Positions 43,246-52,194 of a stretch of 64,000 nucleotides of DNA are shown piece after piece (position 1 is the first letter of the stretch; the number at the start of each line of letters is the position of its first letter). Below the pieces are notes generated by a model. The model did not search any database. It was not told the origin of the DNA and saw only the letters and a list, made by a program, of their open reading frames with translations. Made by a program: the position numbers and the translations under genes. The stretch is taken from contig OZ345363.1 in NCBI GenBank assembly GCA_977006965.1, forward strand, positions 1,116,001 through 1,180,000, given 5' to 3'. Source of the DNA: Phymatolithon calcareum. Its lineage: Eukaryota > Rhodophyta > Florideophyceae > Hapalidiales.

Positions 43246-43870
43246 GGCCCACGGAATGGCAGTTCTGTGTTGTCTTATGGCCGCGTATTCCGGTATAAGG
43301 CGCATTGCACGTGTGGATTCATACTTAGTGAGTGCTGACTCTGCAGAGATTCAACAAGTGCGCCTATAGTTCATAGGGGCCATCTAACTCTTCTGGAGAT
43401 TTTCTAGGTTTTTAGCTAGCTGTTATTCTCTGGTGACCGTGCAGAGTGTCAGCAGTAAATGACGCAGTGAAGGTTTTGTGGAGTGCCGGGAGAGCAAGTC
43501 TTCAAGCGTATTACTTGTCGACGTTCAGTTGCGCCAGAGCGTATATTTGCATTCGAGAGCAGTGTTGGACGCCACGTTACCCCTAAGAAAAGTAAAAGGA
43601 TGATTGTAGAGGTCATGATGACTACTTTTGTTGTGCAAAACAACTGCAGAGTTTGAAAATGCAAGGCCTCGACCATTGTGTTACGCTTGATAGTGCCACA
43701 ATATACATTTGCGACATTTCTACTGTTAGGAACTGCTTCACTAAGCATGCTGAAGACATCTATGAGCTTGGCACTGTTGATGCTCTTGATAGCGAGTAAC
43801 TTTCATGAGCAAAAAATTAAATGAATCTCTTCCCACAATTGAGGGAAAATTTCCATAAAATAGACACTAG

Positions 43871-44206
43871 CATCGAGAGTTGTCAGTTACCTTATTCAGA
43901 ATTGCATAATATCACGTCAATGGCTCGCGCCACTTCATTCTCTTCGGTATGGGTCCATGTAGGCTTCTTCAGGGTTCTGCTGAATGTACCAATTGTCCAT
44001 GCTCCTTGACTACCCATTTCTTCAATCAGCTTCGTTGGGTTCCTAGGGAATTGACCTAAAAACCATCTTGCGCAAAAAATTCTGTGTCTGCTTTCTTTCA
44101 TCCTCACTGCCTGATGCAGTAGACCCTTCTTGGAAAACGTTATTTTTCTTGCGCGGCGTTCTTCTTGTTTCTCCCAGACTCGTCGAAGGTAGGTTTATCT
44201 TGAGGG
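43871..44206. other. unidentified, with a protein-like minus-strand frame
   Basis: A 71-codon minus-strand frame (43892-44107) reads like real coding sequence (FCARWFLGQFPRN, LIEEMGSQGAW, TWTHTEENEVARAIDVIL), but I cannot place it in a family. It may be a fragment of another repeat. Confidence 0.3.
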
Positions 44207-44842
44207 CAGGCCTTGGGAGCAATATACTGCAATAGCAATATACTGCAATAGCAATATACTGCAATATACTGGTATTTCAATATTAATCCTTGATCTGTTT
44301 CTATTGGAATACGTATTGGTAAGCGGCAGAGTTGTAGATCTATTGATTGCTCGGCGTGATACGTAAAATTTCGTCCCAAACAGGCTATTAACGTGGAGGA
44401 TAGTGTCATGTTTCTACGCTATCGTTCTGCTCAAGTCAGAGAGTCTTTTCCTGCCCCCGCGAAAGTTATTGCAAAAATTCCTTACCCACAGTATCGTTCG
44501 AGAAAGGCACCGGGTGGAGGAACCCGTACTCGCACCTGTTATTGTGCGTTGCAGGTGGAGATGAGAACAAATTGTTCGAGATATATCGCACGTGCATGAA
44601 AGACGAAACGAACCGGGATAGTACTCGACACATTTCGTCGTACTTCGAGTCAACACTATCTACTACTGCTCGCGAAAAGGCTATGTACCAGTACATTGAT
44701 GTCATCATCTCAATAGCAATAGGGGTATTGGTAGATTCAAGCATATTGCCGTAGGTATTGGCGGAATGGAGCTATTGGCAATACATATTGCTCATCAGCT
44801 TCATGTCCCAATAAAACTACAATATATTGCTCCCAAGGCCTG
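44207..44842 (+). mobile_element. hAT-3 small deletion derivative
   Basis: The left end begins CAGGCCTTGGGAGCAATATA; the right end, read on the minus strand, begins with the same 20 bases. CTTGAGGG is repeated exactly at 44199-44206 and 44843-44850. The 636-bp unit contains only a piece of the zinc finger and linker of a transposase. Subterminal GCAATATACTGC words are shared with hAT-1. Confidence 0.85.
44500..44757 (+). pseudogene. hAT-3 transposase N-terminal piece
   Basis: Translation gives NPYSHLLLCVAGGDENKLFE, a HISSYFESTLS linker and MYQYIDVIIS, matching the hAT-1 fragment at 31190-31775 segment by segment. It stops shortly afterwards. Confidence 0.65.
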
Positions 44843-44992
44843 CTTGAGGGTCAACTGCTGTTTTCGCTTCTCGAATGCAGTCTAGTGTTTCAAGTTCGAG
44901 CTCTGCCCCGGCATCATCGGTCTCTCCTACTATCTTGCCCAATCTTCGTCTTAACTTTGAGTGTAGGTGCTGTTGGCGGAACTCCCATCGCG

Positions 44993-45253
44993 CTATTTGA
45001 CAAGCTTGCCGAACAGTGTCGTTGCTATGTCCTTCTGTATTTGCACTGCTGCTGTCGATGCGCGAATTGTATCAGGTGTTTTGTGTGCAGCGCACTCATA
45101 CACTGGCCTGATAAAGGCTTTGAAGAGCCTGATGTTCTTTTCAGTGCTGTACCCTCTCCTTGTCATGCCTAGGGAGGTTATGAGTCGCACTTTAGCGCTT
45201 GCGCTTGTTGAACCGCTCCAGAAGCCTGTCGTCACGAACTCCGTTCTCATCAA
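44993..45253 (-). pseudogene. LINE ORF2 C-terminal relic
   Basis: The frame contains SLGMTRRGYSTEKNIRLFKA followed by FIRPVYECAAHKTP and TLFGKLV. This has the same layout as the LxxLxMFKKGLS..YKALVQPRWEYAMHLTP and FNQVFGPL blocks of the LINE at 34969-35892. It lies about 140 bp from the 3' end of the ABC1 kinase gene and marks the edge of the repeat block. Confidence 0.5.
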
Positions 45254-45391
45254 TAGACGTACCGCGGTATTGTACAGTCAAGTCTATAACTCCACGGTCA
45301 ATAGCTTCCAAAAATAATATCGCCATTTACCCGACAAACTAGCTATCCACCATAATAAAAACAAGCTAAACAAAAAGCGGTGAAATAAAGA

Positions 45392-47605
45392 TTACACTCT
45401 TCGACGTCCATTGACAATCTCGCCATTCCCGCGAATGAGGTCTCTGAATAATCTCTGTACAAAAGTTTCTCCCAATCTGCCCACAATTTCCCTTGTGAAT
45501 TGGTTACTATTTTTCAGCACCTCCGGCAACAACTTGAAAAGCACCTTTGTGTCCAACTTTTGCCCGCCGTTGCTATCGAAGAGCCAATCTGCCATTTCCT
45601 TAATATTTTCCAAATGCGTTCGCTCAGTCGGTGTGACGGGTGGCAATGCAAAGAAGTTATTCGGCCCAAGAGCCACCGGAAACAGCGGTACTGTCGGGAC
45701 AGGTCCCGGGAGAGCACCCATGAGGGCGCGCACGGGGGCTGGAACTGCAACCTCGAATGAAGCGGCGACACGACCATACGTGTCACGGGCTAAGACGTCA
45801 ATACCCTTTGCAATTTCCTCAGACAGGATCTCGCGGATGAGGGCACCATCTTCGCTGAAAAGGAAGTCCAATGCCTCTTTCGTAACACCGGAGTCAGTTG
45901 CGACAGAGTCGAAGTCTACAAATGCATCTCCAGCATTTATAAATCCTTGCGATGAGTCGAGGAGCACTCGAAGACGGGTGACGCTGAAGACGCCGTCCTT
46001 GTACAAAATTTGGCGCAACGCCTCACGAAGTGCCGGACTGCGGTCGGTCATTACAAGGCGCGACACAAACGGGAACGATTCCATAATAAGCTTGAACTCT
46101 GGGTCTCCCACCAAGGCGATTCCTTCCAGAACGGAAAGGGCACGTAAAAGCAGGGCGAAAGCAGGAGGAATAGAAAATGGAAAATCGAAAGTTACCGATG
46201 CCAGCTCGTCAGAGAGGCTTTGAAAGTTAATACTTTTCGCACCACCGCCTTCAAGTGCCTGATCGAGAATGGCTCCAATAACAGGTTCCACGTCAGAGAG
46301 CTCGATGTCCGGCGGTAAGAATTTCAGCGCCACAAAGTCCTGTACCACGCTGGCCCAGTCGCGATTTGCAAGATGCACAATGGCGGAAACCATGGCATCC
46401 ATTTCAGACTTTTGAATCTCCGCCATGAGGCCAAAGTCAATGACGCAGAGCGAATACGAATCTCCATTCTTCACACGCAATAAATTGCCATGATGTGGAT
46501 CAGCATGGAAAAAGCCAGCGGACAAAAGTTGAAACAGGAAGCATTCCACACCTTTCGAAACAAGCTCATTAATCTCCTCCGGTTCGCAATCTGCAAGTCT
46601 GACTCCATTCACCCATTCCATCGTGAGCACCTTGCGTGACGTATACTTATCATAGACCCTCGGGACATAAACGTCTGGAATTCGTGCTTGCACAAGCGAA
46701 GCAAACCGTCTCGAATTCGCCGCTTCATTCTCATAATCCAATTCCTTATAAGTCCCCTTCGCCCATTCCCCAAGTAAACTCGTATAATCCGTCTTATTCG
46801 CCGTAAACCTCTCCTGAATACCTTCCGCAATCTTCGCAACTTTCTTCATACAATACAAATCAAGACTCACCTTCCTCAACATATCCGGTCTCTGTATCTT
46901 AATCGCAACCTCCTCCCCCGTTTCCTTAAGCCTTGCCTTATACACCTGTCCCAACGACGCTGCCGCAATCGGTTTCTCCGAAACATCCACAAACATTTCA
47001 TCAACAGGCCGTCCAAGTTCCTCCTCCATCATCGCAAACGCAACGGCGTTCTCAAACGACGGCACAGCATCACAAAGGTCGCGCAGTTCGTTCATCGCTT
47101 CCGCACCTATGATATCAGGCCGAACCGACAGCGCCTGCCCTAGCTTCACGAAAGTCGGGCCGAGTTCCGTGAGAATCTCGCGCAGTTCCGCCGCACGCGA
47201 CGCACCGTTCTGCAGGAGAGTGTGCCGCGAAGCGTCGACGGCGACGCGCAAAAGCCACGGCGTGAAGCACCGCGTCACTTCGCCCAGACGCTTCAGGGCG
47301 GCGCCCTGTCGCTCATGCCAGTACGCGCCGATGATGGCGTCGTCGTATTCTAGCGGTAGTCCTGTATCGTCGCCGCCGATGCCGGACGCGTCCGCGAAGC
47401 GCACTGCGGTGTCCACGCGCGCTCTCGCAGACGGCGGCTTCGCGGCGGGGTCCGGGACAGTCAGGACGGCGACTGCAGGCGCTGTTCGCACACGACGCCG
47501 ATGCAAGTGCGGTGGTGCTGTACAGGCGGGTAGGAATGTATTGTGTGAATGATGCTTTGCAACGCCTGCAATGGTTGCGGAGGTCAAAAAGGCTGTGGAG
47601 TCCAT
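45392..47605 (-). CDS. ABC1/UbiB-family atypical kinase, probably plastid
   Basis: I start at the ATG at 47605 (737 residues); the open frame reaches 51 codons further only through a GTG. The first 60-80 residues are rich in A, S, T, R and P and look like a transit peptide. Family motifs: KLGQ (154-157) in the ABC1-specific helix, the alanine-rich loop AAAS (214-217) that replaces the glycine loop, VAIK lysine (236), the HADPHHGN catalytic loop (367-374), and DFG (390-392). ABC1 kinases act in prenyl-quinone metabolism in mitochondria and plastids; the plant ABC1K1/K3 proteins sit on plastoglobules. The long C-terminal region beyond the kinase (about 300 residues) is like the plastid members. 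No introns. Divergent from the START-like gene. Confidence 0.9.
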   Translation of the reverse strand: MDSTAFLTSATIAGVAKHHSHNTFLPACTAPPHLHRRRVRTAPAVAVLTVPDPAAKPPSARARVDTAVRFADASGIGGDDTGLPLEYDDAIIGAYWHERQGAALKRLGEVTRCFTPWLLRVAVDASRHTLLQNGASRAAELREILTELGPTFVKLGQALSVRPDIIGAEAMNELRDLCDAVPSFENAVAFAMMEEELGRPVDEMFVDVSEKPIAAASLGQVYKARLKETGEEVAIKIQRPDMLRKVSLDLYCMKKVAKIAEGIQERFTANKTDYTSLLGEWAKGTYKELDYENEAANSRRFASLVQARIPDVYVPRVYDKYTSRKVLTMEWVNGVRLADCEPEEINELVSKGVECFLFQLLSAGFFHADPHHGNLLRVKNGDSYSLCVIDFGLMAEIQKSEMDAMVSAIVHLANRDWASVVQDFVALKFLPPDIELSDVEPVIGAILDQALEGGGAKSINFQSLSDELASVTFDFPFSIPPAFALLLRALSVLEGIALVGDPEFKLIMESFPFVSRLVMTDRSPALREALRQILYKDGVFSVTRLRVLLDSSQGFINAGDAFVDFDSVATDSGVTKEALDFLFSEDGALIREILSEEIAKGIDVLARDTYGRVAASFEVAVPAPVRALMGALPGPVPTVPLFPVALGPNNFFALPPVTPTERTHLENIKEMADWLFDSNGGQKLDTKVLFKLLPEVLKNSNQFTREIVGRLGETFVQRLFRDLIRGNGEIVNGRRRV

Positions 47606-48040
47606 TTTGCAAGAGCAGGAAGGACATACACTGCTTGGTGATTGTCCTTTGCTGCTTGAACTGATGCTCCTTAATCTGGTGCGGTTCGATTTTGCACACA
47701 CACGTTGCGTCGCGAGCTGATCAGCTGACCGTGAAAGTGAGGTCGACCTCACTTTCACGGTCTCCGGTGACGGCCGTGAGTGGCCGCATCAATTTGCATG
47801 GGAGAAAACCTGGCCATTCGTCACGGACCTGCACGCATTGATGGCGCCTCTTCCGCGTCTGTGCGGCAAAAATCTTACCTTCACCCCGCCAATCGCGACG
47901 CCTTTTACTTATCCAGGTCACATGATGGGATCGATTGCCACGTGTGCGATGCTGTGCTGCGAGGCCAAGATCAGATCTCCAGCCACGTTAATGTGTGCAG
48001 AGACTGGATCAATGTCCACCGGGTAGCGGATCGATCGAGA
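47606..48040. promoter_or_regulatory. bidirectional promoter spacer with a 36-bp palindrome
   Basis: This 435-bp spacer lies between two divergent genes for plastid-type proteins. It holds a perfect 36-bp palindrome at 47727-47762 centred on GGTCGACC, with arms containing GTGAAAGTGAGG. A symmetric site that long suggests a dimeric or tandem protein binding site that could serve both genes, or a DNA cruciform. The function is not shown by the sequence. Confidence 0.5.
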
Positions 48041-48862
48041 ATGGCGTGCGCGGCGTTTGCGCCGGCGCCGGTTCCCGCATGCGGGTGCGGGCGGAGAGGG
48101 GCGTTGACGCGCCGTCGTCCGCTGGTTGTCGTTGGCGCGAGGGCGCGAACGCCGTCGCGCATTCATGCGACATGGGTGAAGCAGTCGGCAACTATTGACG
48201 TGGAGGCGGGGCCGGAGGAGGCGTACGACACGTACAGTAATCTCGAGGAGATGCCGCAATGGTGCGTTTTGCACAGTCTGTTGTAGTTTGAAAAAAACAC
48301 GTTGCGCTGCCACATGCAACGCGCTGACCGCTCTGCTTGCTTGCGTGCTTGCTTGCTCGCTTTTGACGCGCAGGTCTCCATGGCTACGCGCGGTGCGCGT
48401 GGACCCTGCCGACGGAATGCTGTCGGAATGGGTACTATTTTCGCGGGGGATTGAAATCTCATGGAAAGCTCGTACGTACACACACAGCACCACCCTTTTT
48501 CCTGCTGCTGCTCTCTCCGACCGCTCATCTGGAAGTGTTGTGTGAGTGTAGGTATAACGGACGCGACACGCGGGAAGCGAATCGCATGGCGGAGCGAGAG
48601 CGGGTTGACAAATCGCGGCACAGTGCTGTTCAAGGATGCGCGTGCCGCCGCGACCGGGCGCGCGGCGTCGGCGGAGCGCAGCTCGGTTACATTGGCTGTC
48701 GAGTTTGATGTGCCCGGGCCGCTGGCACGAGTGTTTGATAATAACTTTATTGGCCGATTCGTGCGCGAAACTTTGCTGTCGGATCTTAAGCGCTTTCGCA
48801 TGGCTTTGCTGCGCAAGAAGCGTCAACGGAGGCTGGAGCGAAAGGCAGGGTCGAATGTGTAG
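48041..48862 (+). CDS. SRPBCC/START-like cyclase-dehydrase protein, plastid, two introns
   Basis: Assembled here from three exons: 48041-48261, 48374-48471 and 48552-48862, giving 209 residues. Introns of 112 and 80 nt have GT...AG ends. The joined protein reads EEMPQW|SPWL across the first junction and ISWKA|RITD across the second, restoring the polyketide-cyclase pattern with MPQWSPW, LSEWVLFSRGIEISWKAR, IAWRSESGLTNRG and ending LRRGLERF-like as FVRETLLSDLKRFR. Such helix-grip proteins bind hydrophobic ligands such as quinones or lipids. The first 40 residues are basic and alanine-rich, like a transit peptide. The frame is also open upstream to an ATG at 47798, so the start is not certain. 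Confidence 0.75.
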
Positions 48863-49176
48863 TGCACACACACACACACGTTGTGTTGTGTCATTTTTTT
48901 TGGACACAATGTTCTTCGGAACGCATTTTGGGCATACGGATGCATTTATCATTAAAACGGAATTTAGAACTTGTTCGTTCGTTCATAAACGGAGAGAATG
49001 CCGAACGGCACCACTGTACGTAGTCGCTGTGAACGTTCGTAGGCAGGCAGATTCGCTATAACTTTGACAGATCACATTTTCTCTACCTGGCCTGGTTGGA
49101 ATCAATTTTTGCACAGTAAGGTTTTTTCGAATATCGTTGCTCGTTCGCATTGAACTTTGGTTTGGAGATCTCATAA
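48863..49176. other. intergenic, START-like gene to IPP isomerase
   Basis: Contains a short CA microsatellite (about 48864-48880) and the presumed promoter of the isomerase gene. Nothing else is recognised. Confidence 0.4.
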
Positions 49177-49971
49177 ATGGCACTCTCCTTCCTATCCCAG
49201 CGTGCAGTGCTTCTGCGCCCTCTCGCCCACCCGTCGTCGCGGTCGCTCTGCAAAATGTCCGCCGCCGCGTCGGCCCTGACAGGCGCCGACCCCGAGCAAG
49301 CCCGCCTGATGACGGAAAGCGTGATCCAGGTCGACCGCAACGACATCATCACGGGCTCCATATCGAAAGCCGACGCGCATCTAGTCTCAAACCATTTGCC
49401 GCTTCATCGTGCCTTTTCCCTCTTCGTGTTCAACCCATCTGGCGAGATGCTACTGCAGAAGCGCGCGTCAACAAAGCTCACCTTTCCCTCGCATTGGACG
49501 AACGCCGTGTGCTCCCATCCGCTGCACGTGCCCACGGAGACCGGGGAAGTGGACGGTGCTGCCCGCGCCGCCGTGCGCAAGATTTCACACGAACTCGGTG
49601 TGCGGCCGGGCGATATCGCGGCTGAAGAACTGAAGTTTCTCACGAGAGTGCACTACATTGCTGAGAGTGACGGTGGTGTGTGGGGTGAGCATGAATTGGA
49701 CTATGTGTTTTTCGCGCAGAAGGAGTTAAACACTGAGATTGTGCCGAATGAGGTGGAGGAGATTCGCTATGTCAGTAGGGAGCAACTTAGGGAGATGTAT
49801 GCGAGGGCGGAGAAGGGGGAGGTTAAGATTACGCCGTGGTTTAGACACATTGTGGACAATTTTGGATGGATTTGGTGGGACAGTTTGATTGAAGGTGGTA
49901 TGGAAGGGCTTGATAAGCATGTGGATACGGAGACGATACATCGCATGGGGGTTTCCAAAGAGGGGGAATAA
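49177..49971 (+). CDS. IDI1: isopentenyl-diphosphate delta-isomerase, type I
   Basis: 264 residues, starting with ATG and intronless. This enzyme interconverts isopentenyl and dimethylallyl diphosphate, feeding isoprenoid, carotenoid and quinone synthesis. The Nudix-like fold is clear: HLPLHRAFSLFVFN (metal-binding H77), LTFPSHWTNAVCSHPL with the catalytic cysteine C112, the Nudix-box helix AARAAVRKISHELGV (128-142), and GEHELDYVFF with the catalytic glutamates (E171, E173), then PWFRHIVDNFGW. The first 26 residues before M27 are hydrophobic and basic and could target plastid or mitochondrion; starting at M27 would give a cytosolic form. Family length is usually 180-290. Confidence 0.95.
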   Translation: MALSFLSQRAVLLRPLAHPSSRSLCKMSAAASALTGADPEQARLMTESVIQVDRNDIITGSISKADAHLVSNHLPLHRAFSLFVFNPSGEMLLQKRASTKLTFPSHWTNAVCSHPLHVPTETGEVDGAARAAVRKISHELGVRPGDIAAEELKFLTRVHYIAESDGGVWGEHELDYVFFAQKELNTEIVPNEVEEIRYVSREQLREMYARAEKGEVKITPWFRHIVDNFGWIWWDSLIEGGMEGLDKHVDTETIHRMGVSKEGE

Positions 49972-50125
49972 ATTCACGACTACTGTGGCTGGCTGGCGGT
50001 CAAGTTTTATCGGTTTCTCTGCTCTCTAACAAGCTTCAAAAGGCCGCATACACACGTCACATCTTGTCGCTTTAAAATGTACCACCCTATTCAAAGAGCC
50101 CCACATTTCCTAACAAAGTATAGAA

Positions 50126-50657
50126 TCACGAGGTAAGTTTAAATTGCTTCCTTGTATTGAACTTGGGTACAGTCGCAGACGCGGACAGTTCGTCCCCGCC
50201 CTTCTTCGCAGCGTTGTCTACCCGTTTTAGCAACGACAGTTTTCCTCCATTGCGGTTAAGAGTTTGACTTGTCTCTTTCTCGATGTTTCTTGCGATAGCG
50301 GCGGTCAATTTCTAATCAAAGAACACAAGCAGGCAGGCAGGCAGCACAAACGCGCCCTGTCAGTGTCGCTGTTCTAGACTATCAACGGGAATCGTAGGCG
50401 CACTTTCGAAGCCGTACCCTGTTCTTATTGTGCGCTGTTGCCAGCCCCAGCTTCTTTGGCTTATACACTCGCGCTGCATGATATACGAGCGCGCGGAGCG
50501 TCAACGGTGTCTGGTTAGTACGATATAACTCTGTGGCGAGCAAGGAATGCAATTGAAGCGGTCACATACTGCCCTTGGCCGTTTTGCGCGCTTTGCTGCT
50601 CGACCCGCGCGTCTTTGCCTTGCTCTTCTTCGCGAGCTTGGAGGAGCCCTGCGGCAT
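50126..50657 (-). CDS. DUF2462 (UPF0390) small basic protein, two introns
   Basis: Assembled from three minus-strand exons: 50657-50570, 50473-50418 and 50311-50126, giving 109 residues. Introns of 96 and 106 nt have GT...AG ends. The first opens GTATGT and contains a TACTAAC branch site (50514-50520). The protein begins MPQGSSKLAKKSKAK, then GTRVYKPKKLGLATAHNKNR across the second exon, and KLTAAIARNIEKE in the third. This follows the pattern of the DUF2462 family (mammalian Leydig cell tumour 10 kDa homologue): MAQG start, lysine-rich, central PKK, and a terminal I-x-R-x-I-E helix. Its function is unknown; the family is basic and probably nuclear or nucleolar. Confidence 0.75.
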
Positions 50658-50987
50658 ATTTAGATACGCCTTCTTGCTCCTTACTTAGAACCGCGAAGAG
50701 GGCGTGACGCCGTCGACGTCCGGCTTCCGAAGTTTGGTCTGCAGCACGACGTGACAGACTTACTCGAAATGATACAAAAATTACAGAAAAATAGAGGTTG
50801 ATTTTTAATTGAAAAATATTTCTAGAACGTACTATTTTGCCACTTCCCACACCTGATGAAGCTATTTTGCATCACCCACTAAAGTTGAACCTCCCCACCT
50901 CCCACCACGGACTGCACCATTGATTGCACTCGCCCCACCACTCGAAATCACGTTACTCCTCCACGCTCTTGCACGAAATAAGCAAAC

Positions 50988-51791
50988 CTATTCTTTCGTT
51001 GGTTCCGACGCATCTGCCTTTGGAGTGTTCGGGGTATCCGAAGTCGGTGAACTTTCAGCACCTTCACCAGGACCTCCCAAATCCTGCACCCCAGCAGGCT
51101 GCAAGTCTCCTTCATCCTCATCTTCCTCAACCTGATTTCTTTCGTCGTCAGGATCATTCAAATCCCAAAATTCGCTCTTCGGTGTTTCACACAACGGACA
51201 TTTGAAAGAATCGGGGAAGAATTTGAACTCCCGCCCTCGCGCCGGATAGATCTCATATCCGCATCCACCACACTTGTACACATGCAGTTCCTGCTCCATC
51301 TCCGGTGAAGTGATCACCGAGTCCGGTGTCATAGCGCGGTTCACTCCGTTTGCGCCGCTCTTCCATCGTCCCTGCATCACCTTGAGTAGTTTTATGCCTA
51401 GAGCTACTACACCGAATCCAGCGAAAAATAACGGTAGGAAACCCATGCTTTCCCAATACGCACGCGCTTGCATTCCGAAAAGTCCGCCGCCGCGCCCGCC
51501 ACTCTCGGACGCCGTTGTGTCCTCGCCCGACTTCGCGGCCGCGGTCGCTAACAGCATGACACGACGGCGTGGCGAGGCTGTCAACGCCGTGGAAATGTCA
51601 GATTGGGCTTGTTCCCCATGCTCGGCACACGCGTGCACAAGGCTCCGATGGCGGAGACCGAGGCGCTCATCTGTACGCCGGCAAGTTGAGCTGCGCAGTG
51701 CAACCCGCGAATGCGGCCGTGTCAGGAACGGTGGGGTGAATGCGACTGTTCGGGGAAATGCTGGCGGCAATGTGCCGCGCTGAGCACCCAT
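50988..51791 (-). CDS. plastid rubredoxin with transmembrane helix
   Basis: 267 residues from ATG. The order is an arginine- and serine-rich leader (about 1-85, transit-like), a single membrane span (about 116-137, GFLPLFFAGFGVVALGIKLL), then a rubredoxin domain with iron-binding cysteines C174, C177, C198 and C201 (YKCGGCGYEIYPARG, FKCPLCETPKSEFWDL), and an acidic disordered tail rich in E, D, P and S. Membrane-anchored rubredoxins of cyanobacteria and plastids (RubA/RBD1 type) are needed for photosystem assembly; in the usual plastid form the membrane helix follows the rubredoxin domain, here it precedes it. The function is therefore by analogy. Confidence 0.85.
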   Translation of the reverse strand: MGAQRGTLPPAFPRTVAFTPPFLTRPHSRVALRSSTCRRTDERLGLRHRSLVHACAEHGEQAQSDISTALTASPRRRVMLLATAAAKSGEDTTASESGGRGGGLFGMQARAYWESMGFLPLFFAGFGVVALGIKLLKVMQGRWKSGANGVNRAMTPDSVITSPEMEQELHVYKCGGCGYEIYPARGREFKFFPDSFKCPLCETPKSEFWDLNDPDDERNQVEEDEDEGDLQPAGVQDLGGPGEGAESSPTSDTPNTPKADASEPTKE

Positions 51792-52194
51792 GTCGACGAG
51801 CTCACCAGCTCACACACACACACGCACACACGATGAAGGTCTTCTTCCTGTAGACAGCCAGTAGAATTGGGTGGTAGATCCTTGAAAGTCCTCGCAGTGG
51901 CCCAGTCTACGGCCGGTACGAAATGGCCGCAATTGGCGCACTCAACGGCTCCACTTCTTCTGACTTTGCTTCGCGGTGAAAGTCCCCAGTCGGCATGGTC
52001 TACTGGTTGTGCTTGTCACGGTATTCTCGATTCAATTAAAAAAGTACATTGTGTACACGTGTTAGACTCAAATAATAGTATTTTACACGTTTTGAACGTG
52101 TCAACCGTTCTCGATGTCGACGTCGTCCCGTTCTCATAACCATCGTCGTTCACGAGTGTGGTCATTGTGAGAAGGGGAAACTAAGCTTTGAAGC
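51792..52194. promoter_or_regulatory. divergent spacer, rubredoxin and eIF3m genes
   Basis: 403 bp between two divergent start codons, so it must hold both promoters. A short CA repeat occurs at 51810-51832. No core promoter motif is distinctive enough to call. Confidence 0.4.

Larger units (their letters stand above)
36211..43870 (+). mobile_element. TIR element copy C (PiggyBac-like relic) holding a copia insertion
   Basis: The left end begins CTAGTGTCTATTTTACGAAC followed by CCCTCAATTGAGGGG. The right end, read on the minus strand, begins CTAGTGTCTATTTTATGGA followed by CCCTCAATTGTGGG. Without the copia element it is about 1.94 kb long and matches copy B across its length. No clear target duplication is seen at the ends. 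The transposase relic is at 42324-43245. Confidence 0.65.

Noticed and set aside
45411-46223. 270-codon plus-strand frame
   Set aside because: It lies antisense within the well-supported ABC1 kinase gene, and its composition is that of a codon shadow.
47606-47758. Extended start of the ABC1 kinase at 47758
   Set aside because: The codon there is GTG and lies within the 36-bp palindrome. The first ATG in frame is at 47605 and begins a leader with transit-peptide composition.
47918-48952. 344-codon open frame on the minus strand
   Set aside because: It is antisense to all three exons of the START-like gene, is very rich in R, A, S and P, and has no family features. The plus-strand gene explains the sequence.
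51867-52139. 90-codon plus-strand frame before eIF3m
   Set aside because: No family features. It lies in the divergent promoter spacer and does not join the eIF3m frame.
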